DNA from: Inonotus obliquus
Taxonomy: Eukaryota; Basidiomycota; Agaricomycetes; Hymenochaetales; Hymenochaetaceae
DNA length: 64,000 nucleotides
Reading direction: 5' to 3'
Assembly (NCBI GenBank): GCA_032164295.1
Contig: JAJHTX010000005.1
Span: forward strand, 2,170,001-2,234,000
The translations under genes were made by a program, and so were the position numbers. How positions within the stretch are numbered: the first letter of the stretch is position 1; every line of letters starts with the position of its first letter. Below are positions 1 to 11,259 of the stretch, in pieces. The notes under the pieces were generated by a model that saw only the letters and a program-made list of their open reading frames with translations, was not told where the DNA came from and searched no databases.

Positions 1-462
1 TCGTCGTTTTCTAGTCTTGCTGCGGAACGCCGCAATAGCCTGGGTCTGTCCGAACTTCGGATGACGGTTTCCTATACCATGGTCCTTCAGAAGCTAGTTA
101 GCGCAACACATGCCGTAAACGTGGACTTGTTATCGTGATGGATCAAAATTTTAAGCTACCTCTATTCATAAATGGAGGAGAGTGAAAAGCGGCACTACGG
201 CATATCAATGATTCTGTCATTCAATTCGTCTTTGGTTCGCTTGGCTTCTTCGAAATGAACCTCTCCAGAAGATTGCGGCTGCCGCTGACTTTCTTTGGTT
301 TGGTCGTATTCATAGGCGATGATCTATCACACTTGGCCAATTTTCACATGCAGTGAACAGAGATCCGGATGGTTTACTTGACTTGTTCTTCGCAACGCGA
401 GCAGCAGCAGGTCAAGCCTCTTCGTTGGTCGCGGGATGCAACCAAGGTATCCCGCCACTTCT
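1..462. other. No gene recognised (left edge)
   Basis: No recognisable protein family or RNA gene is visible here. Short open frames exist on both strands but lack homology I can name and lack a consistent splice pattern. The stretch ends where the tandem duplication begins, so it is the unduplicated left flank of that duplication. Confidence 0.4.
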
Positions 463-2099
463 TAAATCACACTGCGTTTGCTCGCTTTCAGGAAACCTGG
501 CCCCGTCAAAGATTGTCTGCGTTTCTGGATTCTTGTACTCTTTAGTCTTTGATTGCTGCTGATTTGATCGCTCTCTAATCCATCCGCGGGAAGGTCGGTG
601 TTATTGGTGCTTCGAATGACGGGTCTCTTGCTGTAATTTCTTCGAAGGGGAGGATGCAAAATACAGCTATAAAGTCTGGTCTACTTTTCTTTTCTAAAAG
701 AGCCTTCTGAAAGCTACGGTGCTGTCCTTCCCTGCCTTCGTCAACTTTGTAGGCAATAATTGTCACACTTGCCCACATCACACACTCACACTGACTGCCT
801 TACCTTGGCTTCTGGACTTCGGATCCTCAGTTGTACTCGCTCACCTTCCTATCGATCATCCTTGTGAGTATATATGCCTGCATTGTTTTTCAGCACAACA
901 CACAGAAATACGAGTGGCACGAGCTCGATTCATCACACACTTGATACAGGAACAAATACATTGCTCCTGGACGGCTGCGTGTTACATATCACTGAAACAT
1001 GCTTTCACATAACTCGTGGCCCACTGGCCCTCAATACTACCTGCCACAAATCGACGGACATTCCAGGCTAATGCAGCACCTCAGTGATTTGATCGAAATG
1101 TACTACTCTATGAAATTACCTTATATCCAGGTATTCATCGGTGACGCGCCAGACCTGTTTCCAGAGATCCTGGGAACCTGCTTCTTTGGCCTCCTGTCCG
1201 AGACCGGTGGCCCATATTCCTTCCAGTGTACACCATACCGCGTGTTCAAGCTGGTAGATTGTGACATATTTGGCTTTAGATTAAGTACCCCACGCGAGTC
1301 GTCAAAAAGGCCATAACTATTCCTTCTGAATGACCGCGCTTTTGCTGGGTCGGATTCTGGAAATTTGAGGGCGTCGGTGGGTATTTCCACGTCGGGTTTT
1401 TTCACTTTGTTAGCGCCTGACAACGAGCCGTTCTTTGTCCCGCCGGTACTAGCACTACTGGTACTGAACGCGGAACTACTGTATGAGGGTTTTTCACTAC
1501 TGCCAGTGAATGAGTGCCTAGGCTTCTTTTCGTTACGTCTGTCATTCCTTGATGCCATGTTTAATCGAAATTTGGATAGTTTTAACTGGTAATAGGGATT
1601 GCTAGTATTCGAAATGAGTGACAGAGTTCAAAACTTTCGTGTTGTTGTTGTTAAGCTCGATGAAGGGCGAACCGTGTGGAGGGTGTCAAATGAGGTGTAG
1701 GGGTCGGAGTGAGAGAGTATGGGTGAGGGATAAAGAGGGAATCCTCCTAGACAGTCGCTTTTTTTACACACCCATTGCACATGAGTTGCACTCTCAGTCG
1801 AATATAAAGCAATACTGTCAAATTTGTATGTTACTCATTGGCTTATATAAATTATTCAAGTATTGATACTTACTTTGCTAACGAGAAGAATGCATAGTAT
1901 CACTATCAGTGTTGGTGCTGATACCCGTGGCAAAAATTCGTACATGATCAGAGAAGTTGAAGTCCCCCTGCAAGGGATGTCAGCTGTGATCATCCGACCA
2001 TACCATACGATAGATCGATCTCATGATGAGGATACCACTGCGTACACTCATTACCCATGGCGCAGTATCATCAATCTTTGAAGGCAAGTTCACCTCCTG
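463..2099. repeat. Tandem duplication, copy 1 (about 1.64 kb)
   Basis: This segment aligns along nearly its whole length with the next 2.0 kb. Shared blocks are in the same order. Examples are the TTTGCTCGCTTT block at 473 and 2113, the GGGTCGGATTCTGGAAATTT block at 1348 and 3074/3399, and the TGCTAACGAGAA block near 1876 and 3901. The offset is about 1.70 kb in the left half and about 2.03 kb in the right half, because copy 2 has an extra internal duplication of about 325 bp. Divergence looks like ten to fifteen percent by eye, so the event is not recent. The repeat carries the orphan ORF at 1121-1558. Confidence 0.85.
1121..1558 (-). CDS. Orphan Ser-rich protein, 145 aa (copy 1 gene)
   Basis: I do not recognise this protein. 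The open frame starts at an ATG at 1558 and runs to a stop at 1121 with no intron needed. The N-terminal third is basic and rich in Ser, Thr and Lys. The middle has a patch reading IPTDALKFPESDP, which recurs in the duplicated copy. No signal peptide or membrane segment is visible. In-frame protein similarity to copy 2 across the repeat suggests the ORF was coding when the segment duplicated. Extra exons up- or downstream are possible; a donor-like GTAATT lies just past the stop. The gene may be lineage-specific or a relic of a larger gene. Confidence 0.45.
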   Translation of the reverse strand: MASRNDRRNEKKPRHSFTGSSEKPSYSSSAFSTSSASTGGTKNGSLSGANKVKKPDVEIPTDALKFPESDPAKARSFRRNSYGLFDDSRGVLNLKPNMSQSTSLNTRYGVHWKEYGPPVSDRRPKKQVPRISGNRSGASPMNTWI

Positions 2100-3010
2100 C
2101 GTAAATCGCGCTGCTTTTGCTCGCTTTTAGGAAACGTGGACACGTCAAAGATCGTCACGGTCTGCGTTTCTGGATTCTCGTACTCTTTAGTCTTTGATTG
2201 ATGCTGACTTGACCACTCTCTATTCTATCCGCGGGATTGTCGGTGTTATTGGTGCTTCGAATAACGGGTCTCTTGCTGTACGATTTCTTCGAAGGTATCT
2301 TCACGAACGTGGACTGGTTGCGCAACAAATCGGTACTTAGGTTGACTCATAATCGGTCCTTGAAGGGAGAATGCAAAATACAGCTATAACGTGCAAGTCG
2401 CTCTACCATCCAACTTGGATTTGATCTACTTTGTCTCGAAAAGAGTCAACTTTGTAGGCAATCATTGTCACACTTGCCGCCCGCATCACACACTAATTGC
2501 ACTCCGCCTTACCTTGCCTTCTGGACTCTGGGATCCTCAGTTGTACTCGCTCACCTTCCTATCGATCATCCCTGTGAGTATGAATCGAGCTCGTGTTACT
2601 CGTATTTCTGTATAAAATGACAATGTTGTGCTGAAAACAAATGCAGGCATTCATCACACACTCGATACAGGAACATTTACATTACTCCTGGACGGCTACG
2701 TGCCAGTGCTACATATCATTGAAAAACTTGTGACCCTCAACACTACCTGACACAAATCGACGGACATGATTCCAGGCTAACGTAGCACCCCAGTCATTTG
2801 ACCGGTTTTTCTGAATCTAGAAACTTACCTCAAACCCAGGTTTTGCTCCTGGAAGCGGTACACATGGCTCCAGATATTTAGCGATGCCCGGGACTAGACC
2901 CAGTACGAGCATCTTCATGAGCCCTGCCCGATACCGGTGGCTGTTGTTTGGTCCGTGTTATACCATAATTCTTATCCGAGTCCGAAGATTGTGGCATACT
3001 AGATTTTAGA

Positions 3011-3608
3011 TCAGGTACCCCACGGTTGCCAAAAATGCCAAAACCATCCTTTGCCAATGGCCGCCCTTTTGCTGGGTCGGATTCTGGAAATTTGAGGGCG
3101 TCGGTGGGTATTTTTCACTTCTGGTACTGAGTCGTTCTTTGTCCCGCCGGTACTGGTATTGAGCGCGGAACTACTGTATGAGGGTTTGTCACCACTGCCA
3201 GACTTGTTTCGAAAGATCCTGGGAAGCTGAATCTTTGGCCCCCTGCCTGAGACTGGTGGCTTCTCATGTGTGGTCCTTTTTTTACCAAACCTACTATTCA
3301 ACTCCGAAGATTGTGGCATACTTGGTTGTAGATCAAGTACCTCATGCGAGTCGCCAAAAAAGCCAAAACTACCGCTTTCCAATGACCGCCCTTTTTCTGG
3401 GTCGGATTCTGGAAATTTGAGGGCGTCGGTGGGTATTTTCACTTCAGGTATTTCCACTTTTTGGCCCGGGGCACCTAACAACTCGTTATTTGTTCCGGTA
3501 CTAGCATTACTGGTATTGAATGCGGGACCACTGTATGAGGGTTCGCCGTGACTACTGCCAGGGGATGTGTCCCTGAGCTTCCCCCTTATGGTCGTTCCTT
3601 GATGCCAT
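3011..3608 (-). pseudogene. Decayed second copy of the orphan Ser-rich gene
   Basis: The start region matches copy 1 (ATG at 3608, MASRND) but the ATG frame hits a TAG within about 20 codons. The copy-1-like frame resumes out of phase just after that. From about 3570 down to 3110 the frame resembles copy 1, including the IPTDALKFPESDP patch. A nested repeat then begins (GDKPSYSSSA again), and the frame is lost at a run of five A where the other unit has four (near 3110-3115). The gene therefore carries at least two frameshifts plus an internal duplication. A rescued, spliced product cannot be excluded without RNA data. Confidence 0.55.
3050..3575. repeat. Nested tandem duplication inside copy 2
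   Basis: Two units of about 325 bp period lie here, roughly 3050-3250 and 3375-3575. Both contain the block GGGTCGGATTCTGGAAATTT (3074 and 3399) followed by the same GAGGGCGTCGGTGGGTATTT. Copy 1 has this block once (1348). The protein-level unit runs from the GSS..KPSYS segment to the ALKFPESDP segment. Confidence 0.8.
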
Positions 3609-4120
3609 GTATGATTGAACTCTGGGATAGTTTTGACTGGTAGTAGGGAATTACTAGTATTCGGAAAGATTGACAGAGTTCAGAAGTTTCGTGTTGTTGT
3701 TAAGTTTGATGAAGGGCGAACCGTTTGCAGAGTGTAAAATGAGGTGTAGAGGGAGATAAAGAGGGAATCTACAGGACAGCCGCTTTTTTTACACACCCAT
3801 TGCACATGAATTGCACTCTCAGTCGAATATAAAGCAATACTGTCAATATTGTACGTTACTCATTGGCTTATATAAATTGTTCTGGTATTGATACTTACTT
3901 TGCTAACGAGAAAAATGCATAGTATCACTATCAGTGTTGGTGCTGATACCTGTGGCGAAAATTCGTACATGATCAGAGAAGTTGAAGTCCCCCGGCAAGG
4001 GATGCCAGTTGTGATCATCCCATACCATACGATAGATCGATCTCATGATGAGGATACCATTGCGTACACCATTACCCATGGCGCAGTATCATCATATTGG
4101 AAGGCAACCTCACCTCTTGC

Positions 4121-4574
4121 GCATAAAAGCCTAACCGCTCTCAACAAATCCGAGCAAGAAATTATTATTAAGAATAGTCCAGTGTCATCTCGACATCAAC
4201 AAGAAAAGTGAGAAAAAAAAGTAAGAAACAACATAATTCAGGGTGGATGGGTAGGTAGTGAGATAATGAGAGATGAGGGACTCGGGTCGGGAACGTATAC
4301 ACATGGAAGAAGTACGTGTACGGTATTCTCGGATAATGGTAAGGAGTTTCATCATGTCTGTCCATGCATCGAAAGGGGGAAGCAGTCAATCCAAGTGTGT
4401 GGAATGTCAGGGGTTTCCAGTTGTTCAATCTTCGGATAGGTGGGTACGGTAGGTGGGATGCAAGCGAGGAGCTGGATGGTTGGAATGCATGATGGTTTAA
4501 ACGAGGGGACGATACGCAAATGACAAGCACGACAGTGCATCAGGGAGTGAGAGAGGAAGGAAAGGATTGGCTCT
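4121..4574. other. Intergenic, nothing recognised
   Basis: This is the 3' flank of the GH17 gene on the minus strand and the right flank of the tandem duplication. No family, RNA gene or strong repeat is visible. A minus-strand open frame of 120 codons here has low-complexity Pro/Ser/His composition and no homology I can name. Confidence 0.4.
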
Positions 4575-7106
4575 TTACGACGAACAATCCGGAATCGTCA
4601 CATCCTTCAACGTACGATCCGAGTTGAACAATCCCCACCATCCCTCGACACCACCAAACTGAACATCCTTCCACGGTTCATCGGCGAACTCGAAGTAGAA
4701 GTAACGCGTCCCATTCTGGTTGGCAGGGCACACGAAAGTATCGAGGAAAATCTGGAGGTTATCTACGGACGCGGTTGCGAAGCCGTTAGACTCGTTCGCT
4801 TCGTCGGATGATTTCTGCGAAGAAAGAAAAGAAATCAGACGGTATGTAATAGTGTAGATGAAGCGTTAGTCACCGTCGGCCAACCGGTTTCGGCAATGTA
4901 CATGTCCGGCCTGTGAGGGAGAGAGTTTGCCTCTGCGACATTGGTATTCTCAAAGAAATCCGCAGTCCAGCCGGCAGCGTCCTGGATTGTCGTGTTAGCG
5001 AACCAGGGATGTACATTCGACAACTGCCGATCGGATCAGAAATAGGAAAATCGGATGGTATGGGTTATTTTTGGACGATGGCGACCAGAATGACAAAAGT
5101 CCAAAAATAGGGTTATTTTCAGTTGCCGATCCGCAGCAAGGGACGAAAACACGCCGATGAGAAGGCGGCACGACAAGTAACCAAATGGAGTGAGAATAAA
5201 ATATTATTTCATCAGTATCGAATCCGCTTCAAGTTTCCATGATGCGAAAGAAAACGCACCCCATAATCAATAGCGTTCATAACCTCATCATTGAAGTAGG
5301 AACCGGCATCCGACGTCCCAACGGGGATGTCTATGCCCATGTCAGCTAGCATGTTGCGCGCATCCGTAATGTTCTGGATGAGTAGCTGAGCACCCTGGTT
5401 GCCGACGGCACCGTTCACAGCACTGGCATCAACACCTTGCGAAGTGATCCAGCTGGGGGTAATCCATTCAAAATCAGGAACACAGGTCATCCGAAAAAGG
5501 ACTCACTTGAGCATGAATTCATTTCCAACAGTAAGACCGCCAACATGGTCCGTTCCGTAAGTTTCCAATGCCTCCTTGATGGTGTCCCTTTGGCGGACGT
5601 ATGCTTCACCGGCGTCAGTAGGGATGTTGTAAATGCCGAGCCACACGGTCATGTCAACCTTGGTCCTTTGAATGGCCTCAAGCTACATAGGCATGTTAGC
5701 CCCCGCTGAACAGAGTTTCTGAGAATGCATGACGTACAACAAGAGCAGACTGGTTGCAGTCGGCACCGTAGAGACGAATGCGAGTAGTCAATTGAGATAG
5801 GAGCTGCATGAAACGCGCCGCCATCAATCAACCTGTCCACCTGACAAGTGGAGTGCGAAAACTTCACCTGAATGTCCTCAATAACGGCGTCTAGAGGCCG
5901 TCGAAAAAAGAAATGGAATAACATCAGCAAAGTGATGCCACCCGACCAAGAGCGAAGGACGACGAGAACGACTCACCAAGGTCATTCCCACATTCAGGCA
6001 TCTGCGACCCCTCAGGCGTATAAGCAAACCCATAAAAGCTCTGCTTCAACGCACTATTCTTGTCGAAATTGCTCGGGTCGTCTGAACTTGAAGAGCCCCG
6101 ACTACTTCCGCTTCCACTATTGCCATTACTCTTACTCTGCGACACTCCAACACCAACACCTACAGCAACACCAATAACAACTAGAATACCAACAATAGAT
6201 CCAATAACAATCCACTTGGCTCTTGAGCTTGAACGTTCTTGTTTTTCTAGCCAAGCGCTACCAGAATCCATTGGATTATATCCCGTGTTAGGGTTTGAAG
6301 CGAATTGGGCTGATGGCATGAAAGGATTATCTGCGTATGTGTCTGGTTGATCGTTTGTAGGAACTGTATGGAAGCCCTGTGAAGTGGCGCCTACACCTCC
6401 TGCTGTTGCTGATGGTGCTCCTGCGCCCGGAGGTAAAAGAGTAGCAGGGGATGCGTGTGGGGAGTCTGTGTAGGAGTGGTAAGATGGAGAGGACGGGTTA
6501 TTGTGATTAGCGGAGTAGAGATGAGAGAGGCGATGCGGCGGCTGCGCAGCAACAGCGGCGGAGGAGGACGGGGATGGTAGAAGTAGTGGTAGTGGGCGTT
6601 GTGGTAGTAATAATGGAAGTGGATTAAATCAGGGTAACGGACGGAGAGACCGCGAGTTGGGTAATCAATCCGTCCAATCCAGAATTTTATAACCCAGTGG
6701 CGAAGTGATGTAACGAACGACGGGACGTGCACAACAGGTGCAGTTAGTTGGTTAGTTTTTGCGCGTATACAACGAGGTCGAGGTCAAGGTCAAGGGGGGT
6801 GAAACGAGGAGTGAGATGATGGAAGTAAAAGAGTAAGAAAGAAAAGAAAAAGCAATTTAGCAAAAATTCCGGAAAATTTCGCAAGAGAAAACACCAAAGA
6901 GAAAAATCAAGTGAATCCCAAGGAACAAATTCATCCGCGTTCACGGCCCACGTAAAATCATCATCATCAATACAATAGAACGAAAGTAAGTAATTCCCCT
7001 GTTGTCAAGTAAAATAAGAGTTGGTCTAGGACCCATAAGTACGTACCGGAATATCACCACCAATCCCAACATATTCAGGTCCTAATCCTTGGTTATATCG
7101 TGACAT
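4575..7106 (-). CDS. GH17 beta-1,3-glucanase with N-terminal membrane anchor
   Basis: This is a glucan beta-1,3-glucosidase/endoglucanase of glycoside hydrolase family 17, acting on cell-wall beta-1,3-glucan. My model is complement(4575..4814, 4874..5023, 5260..5452, 5507..5682, 5738..5803, 5868..5890, 5977..6541, 7047..7106), 490 aa. All junctions are GT..AG and phase-consistent. The Ser/Pro/Thr-rich cytoplasmic head is followed by a hydrophobic segment at about residues 130-153, then a Gly/Ser spacer and the GH17 domain from about residue 185. No cleavable signal is visible, so a type II membrane orientation is inferred. The expected acid/base Glu sits in GNEF and the nucleophile Glu in AETGWP. 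The 505 nt first intron is long for this locus, so the N-terminus is the weakest part and small exons may be missed. Confidence 0.88.
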
Positions 7107-8370
7107 TCTCGTCTATTTCTTCGAACTCTCTCGTCTCTTGTATCAACTCTTGTGGTTTGCCCAGCCTCGTCTTGTTCGTTTGTTAGGTCGTATAATACAC
7201 TCGTACAATTTCGCTTCAACTGTTATACACCGCCTTTGTCCTCGTCAACTTGAACTCGTCAATTGGTAAAGTCGTCGTCCGTCAATCGTCAGCGTAAAGA
7301 TGAATAACAGGAGAGATGGGAGTCCTCAAGAAAGGAGCGCTCAGCCATTCAACCAAGTTGAATATTGAGTAGGTCATAGGGGGGCCATTACTGTAATTAT
7401 CCAAATCTGGTATTCAACATTCCTAAGCGCACATCAATGCGATGATGCTCCCGCAGCCACAGTAGTCCCGCGGCCCCCTTCAAATCATCCTGTTCATCCT
7501 TTTCGCAGTCCAACTCCAAGTGTACTTTGTAGTAGCCTTGGCGTCCGAACGCCGCACACCTCCCAGCTATCTCCTCCAATCGAAAGTGTACTTGAATGAA
7601 TAGCCGAGTTCAAAAAAATCCGAAGTTCAAAACTTTCACCTTTGCCCAGAAAAACATATAAATTCAACCGTACTATCATAAAAATGACCTGGTATGGTAT
7701 ATCACTAAAAAAGCAATCAACTAAGAACAACTACATCGACCGATAATTTAGGAGGGGTAAAACAGAACAGGGAAGAGAGAGGCAAGAAAGGGAAAACCGT
7801 CCATTAGTCGTGAAACAAACAACATGAAAATGTGAGAGACATGGATTGGGGTAGAGAGATAGGTTGATAGATATTGGTGAAATCGTGCTCAGACGAAGAA
7901 AGGAGGAAAGAGGACCTAAAGCAGGAACAATATAACCAGAGAAATAGTAAACACTATGCGCACGCTCTAAACCAGAAAAATGAAAAGGAAGGACATGATA
8001 AGGCATAACGTCCGTAAATTCGCGTCGTATAAAGTTTGAAACGGTTGAAACACGTAAACAATTGCGGATAGCGGCAACTGGCATGAAATCTGAAACTTGA
8101 AAAAGGTAAGAACGATGCCTGATGAGGAGTGCGGTCGTCAATCGTGTAACGTTATCCACCAAGGAACTAGAGCTTGGATAAGAAGGAGAAGGAAAGGGAA
8201 AGAAATAGGTTGATGTCAAAAGGTGGATAGGAATGAAAGTGAACGGGAATGTTGAGTGAATGGGTATATAGGAGCGGGCGAACGCGTCATGACCAACAAA
8301 TCATTACCAAGTGCAAGGCATCTTGAGAGAATCAGTCGGGAGAAAGGAAAGAACTTCAGTCTAGGACAGA
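7107..8370. other. Intergenic between GH17 and RhoGAP, no gene seen
   Basis: This stretch holds the 5' flank of the GH17 gene and the 3' flank of the RhoGAP gene, both on the minus strand. A 162-codon minus-strand open frame (7731-8219) has a Ser/Tyr/Phe-rich composition typical of translated pyrimidine-rich DNA, and I do not call it a gene. A single ACGCGT lies near 8282. Confidence 0.4.
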
Positions 8371-10493
8371 CTACGAAGTCCCGCCTTGTCCCGCAGCCGC
8401 CACAAGAGGTGCCGGATTATTATGTCTCTGTCCGGTCCCGGCGCCCGCACTCGGCATCGTAACAAGTTGCTGTTGGCCATACCCAATTCTCTGGCTCGAC
8501 CCGGGAGATTGCATACTCGCCCTTTTCGACTTCTTCAATACATTTCTACCCGCAGTCCCGTTACCTCCCATCCCCGTATTCAGATCCTTATCCTTCCCTT
8601 CACGATGTCTCTGTTCCCTATCCCTGTCCCTCTCTCTTAGGTCACGGACCGTCCCATCTCTCGAAAGGTCCTTTTCTTTCCGAGTTCGTTCTGTCCGTGG
8701 AGGTAATGTTCGACTCCGCGTAACAGTGACCGCGGTCCCGGCAACATGGCCAGTCCCAGTGACTGGTGCTTCGGCACTAGCAATCCGTACGTGTGTGCCT
8801 CCGGCTTCACCAGAAGACGCAGCGCTAGACGACCGTCTTCTCCCACTTCTGCTACCTCTCCTCGGTGCCTGTCCGGGACCTTGTTCGGCGCTGGGCACAG
8901 TTCTCTCAACAAGCCGCCAACCCGAAGCGGATGACATAACTGTCGGGTGCGGAGACCCACTTCGTGGTGGCTCTCCTTCCCGAGCTTCGTCCGGTATTGG
9001 AGGAAGGGCGTGTTGCGCGGATGAATTACTCTGATATGACTGATTCCTCGGGGGCGGTGGAGGAACATCCAACATGAACCAATCTTGGTGCTCTATCAGA
9101 AATTCGAGCACTTCCTGACTGAGCGCATGCTCCTTTGGTGACATTTCATGCTGAGGATGGCTGATAAGCCCGGGTCGGAAGATCACAGCGAGATCTGCGA
9201 ACAGGGTGAATATGTAATCACCAATAGCGCGAAGAAGTACCTACTGGTAGCGGTCATTAGGTTCTTATCTGCCTTCCGCGCAAAGACCGATAAAAGGTCA
9301 AGCACGTAGAGTAGTAAATACTGATTATGCCGTGGCATGCTCCTTATGAGCTGTTTGTACGTCTTGATCACGTCGTCCGTCGACGTCTTCTTCGCTGTTA
9401 ATTGAAACGAAGCAAGACGGTTAATTCTCAATTATGAAGATGATAACAAAACACATACTAAGAGCTTCTCGGAACTGTCAGACAATGCGACGTCAATCCA
9501 AAGAAGCATAGAACAAGCCAGGTATAAACCGCGTACCTTGCTATACAAGTTATACGGTATTACAGGTTCAGGCATCTGAGTGAGGTATCGTCGGAACACG
9601 CTCGCAACGTCATGCGGAGTATAATTCTCCTTTTTCCAATCCAGATTCTTTCCATACTATCGCAGCAACATCAAGACACACCAGGAGTTAGTAATGCACT
9701 CGGAACAACGAGACATAACGACAAGAACGCACCTTAGGTGGCGCTTCAAACACCGCTTGCAGTTCGCGCATGCGCTTGTTGGACCCACTCACGCGGAACG
9801 TACCCTCAACCTCCGTTGCTGTAAACAGGCAATGAGGATCCAATACTAGCGCGGAAATAGAGCGAACGCACCATTTTCCTTGAGGTACAATCCACTATAG
9901 AGACAATCGGGAAACAAAGACCGCACGCCAATACGTTCCGTTCTTAGCGGCGTACATCAAGAGCTATACGGAAGGTCACTCACCATTTCGCGACAACAAC
10001 GGGTATATCTCCCCATACATACAACTCCCCGTTCGAGTTTGCGGTAGATATCTGAACGGCAGCATACTTGAGACTTTCATGTAACGGTGCGCCGAAGACA
10101 GCACGGGGACCGTCATCTAACTCCCGGCAAGGTACAGTCAGCTCCCCAGCATCCACAAAGAAGCATAGAAAAACGCGGCAACGGCACAGGATGACGCGAT
10201 GCGCAACGATGACGTTGCGATACGTGCGTGAAGTGAACTACCCCGCTCCGAAACGAGGCAAGAAAGTGCAGAGACGTACCTTTGGATGGCCCATAATTAT
10301 GAGGATACCCGGGTGTGAGTGCCTTCTGTCCAGCATGCTCGCTAGCACTCGCCTTCGCACGCTGCATGAATTTGAACTGGTTCCACCAAGCCTTGAGACT
10401 CGCTTTGGTAGGCGGCGGCGGCGACGGACTGTGCTCGCGAGGCGGTTCGGTATCTGTATCTGGGTGCACCACCCCGTGCGTGGCGTGTACCAT
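8371..10493 (-). CDS. RhoGAP domain protein (Sac7/Bag7-like)
   Basis: This is a GTPase-activating protein for Rho-family GTPases, involved in cell-wall and polarity signalling. The model is complement(8371..9194, 9245..9394, 9459..9474, 9537..9656, 9733..9818, 9872..9894, 9984..10116, 10280..10493), 521 aa. It includes micro-exons of 16 and 23 nt whose phases fit exactly. The RhoGAP domain begins after a VFGAPL motif typical of the Sac7 group. The arginine finger lies in GTFRVSGS, followed by [22 protein letters not shown] and LAVIFRPGL. The tail of about 270 residues is Ser/Arg/Gly-rich and looks disordered. The start at 10493 has a strong context (CACCAATGG). The frame stays open upstream for about 200 codons without another ATG, so a spliced upstream start is possible. 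Confidence 0.9.
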
Positions 10494-11259
10494 TGGTGTA
10501 TTCGTGTTGTTCTTCGTAGGTTTAGACTTTATAGTAGAAGTACGAACGAAAGAAGATGTCGCTGGCGCGAAGAGTTGTCGGTCACGTTCGCGGCGCGTAA
10601 TCGATAATTGCTGAGAGAATCGTCTCCGATGTCGATTGTTATCCAAATTCTTCGTATCCTCCTGTCCTTGAATATTCCGCAGGCTATATAAACCTGAGTC
10701 AGGCGCAGTAGCACCGGTGGGGTAGGCGAAGCTGGTAGCTCTTGGGCGCGTTGTACCTCGGAAAGTTACCGCGGCAGCTGCAAGACGAGCAAGTGGATGC
10801 TTGAGGTGGCGGCGAGAGGAGGAATGAATATGTGATGATGGCTCGTTGAGAGAAGTAGCCGGGACCGAGTTTGTGGTGGGGAAGTGAGCCAGGGTTGTGA
10901 TTGCTGGTGTTGATGATGCTTGCGTAGCAACGGGCAGGCGCGGTGATATTATTGTACTGCTACTTTTATAGATGAGCCGCACGCGGGTGATAGATGAAGC
11001 TAATGAGTTGAATCCTAGATTGTATTGAGGACAGATTTGAGTACAGTAGACGTGGGAGGAGGAGGGAGAGAGAAAAGCTGGGCGGGCTGAGGCGGCGCAG
11101 TGTCCACCCTCGTTCACAGCCTCTCTAACAGCTTAGGCAACTCACCTCAGACACGGAGGTATATCTACACGACCTCACCGACTTCCTCGGTCTCATCTCA
11201 CGTCCTTCGGGCAACACAATAGACTTGTATCCAATAGTAAAAAAGTACAGTAAATAATA
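10494..11259. other. 5' flank of RhoGAP / 3' flank of hydrolase
   Basis: No separate gene is recognised. The RhoGAP frame extends open upstream to about 11117 without an ATG, probably as 5' untranslated leader. CT-rich tracts on the minus strand suit a promoter or leader. Confidence 0.4.

Larger units (their letters stand above)
2100..4120. repeat. Tandem duplication, copy 2 (about 2.0 kb)
   Basis: This is the second copy of the preceding segment, head to tail with it. Relative to copy 1 it has a nested tandem duplication (units near 3050-3250 and 3375-3575) and an inversion of about 70 bp at 2580-2650. It also has several small indels that break the resident reading frame. The copy ends near 4120, where the sequence stops resembling the end of copy 1 (2060-2100). 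Confidence 0.85.

Noticed and set aside
7731..8219. 162-codon minus-strand open frame
   Set aside because: It starts without a supporting context, has Ser/Phe/Tyr-rich low-complexity composition, and shows no family similarity. It fits a translated 3' flank.
10068..10607. 179-codon plus-strand open frame
   Set aside because: It lies antisense to well-supported RhoGAP exons and has an Arg-rich shadow composition.
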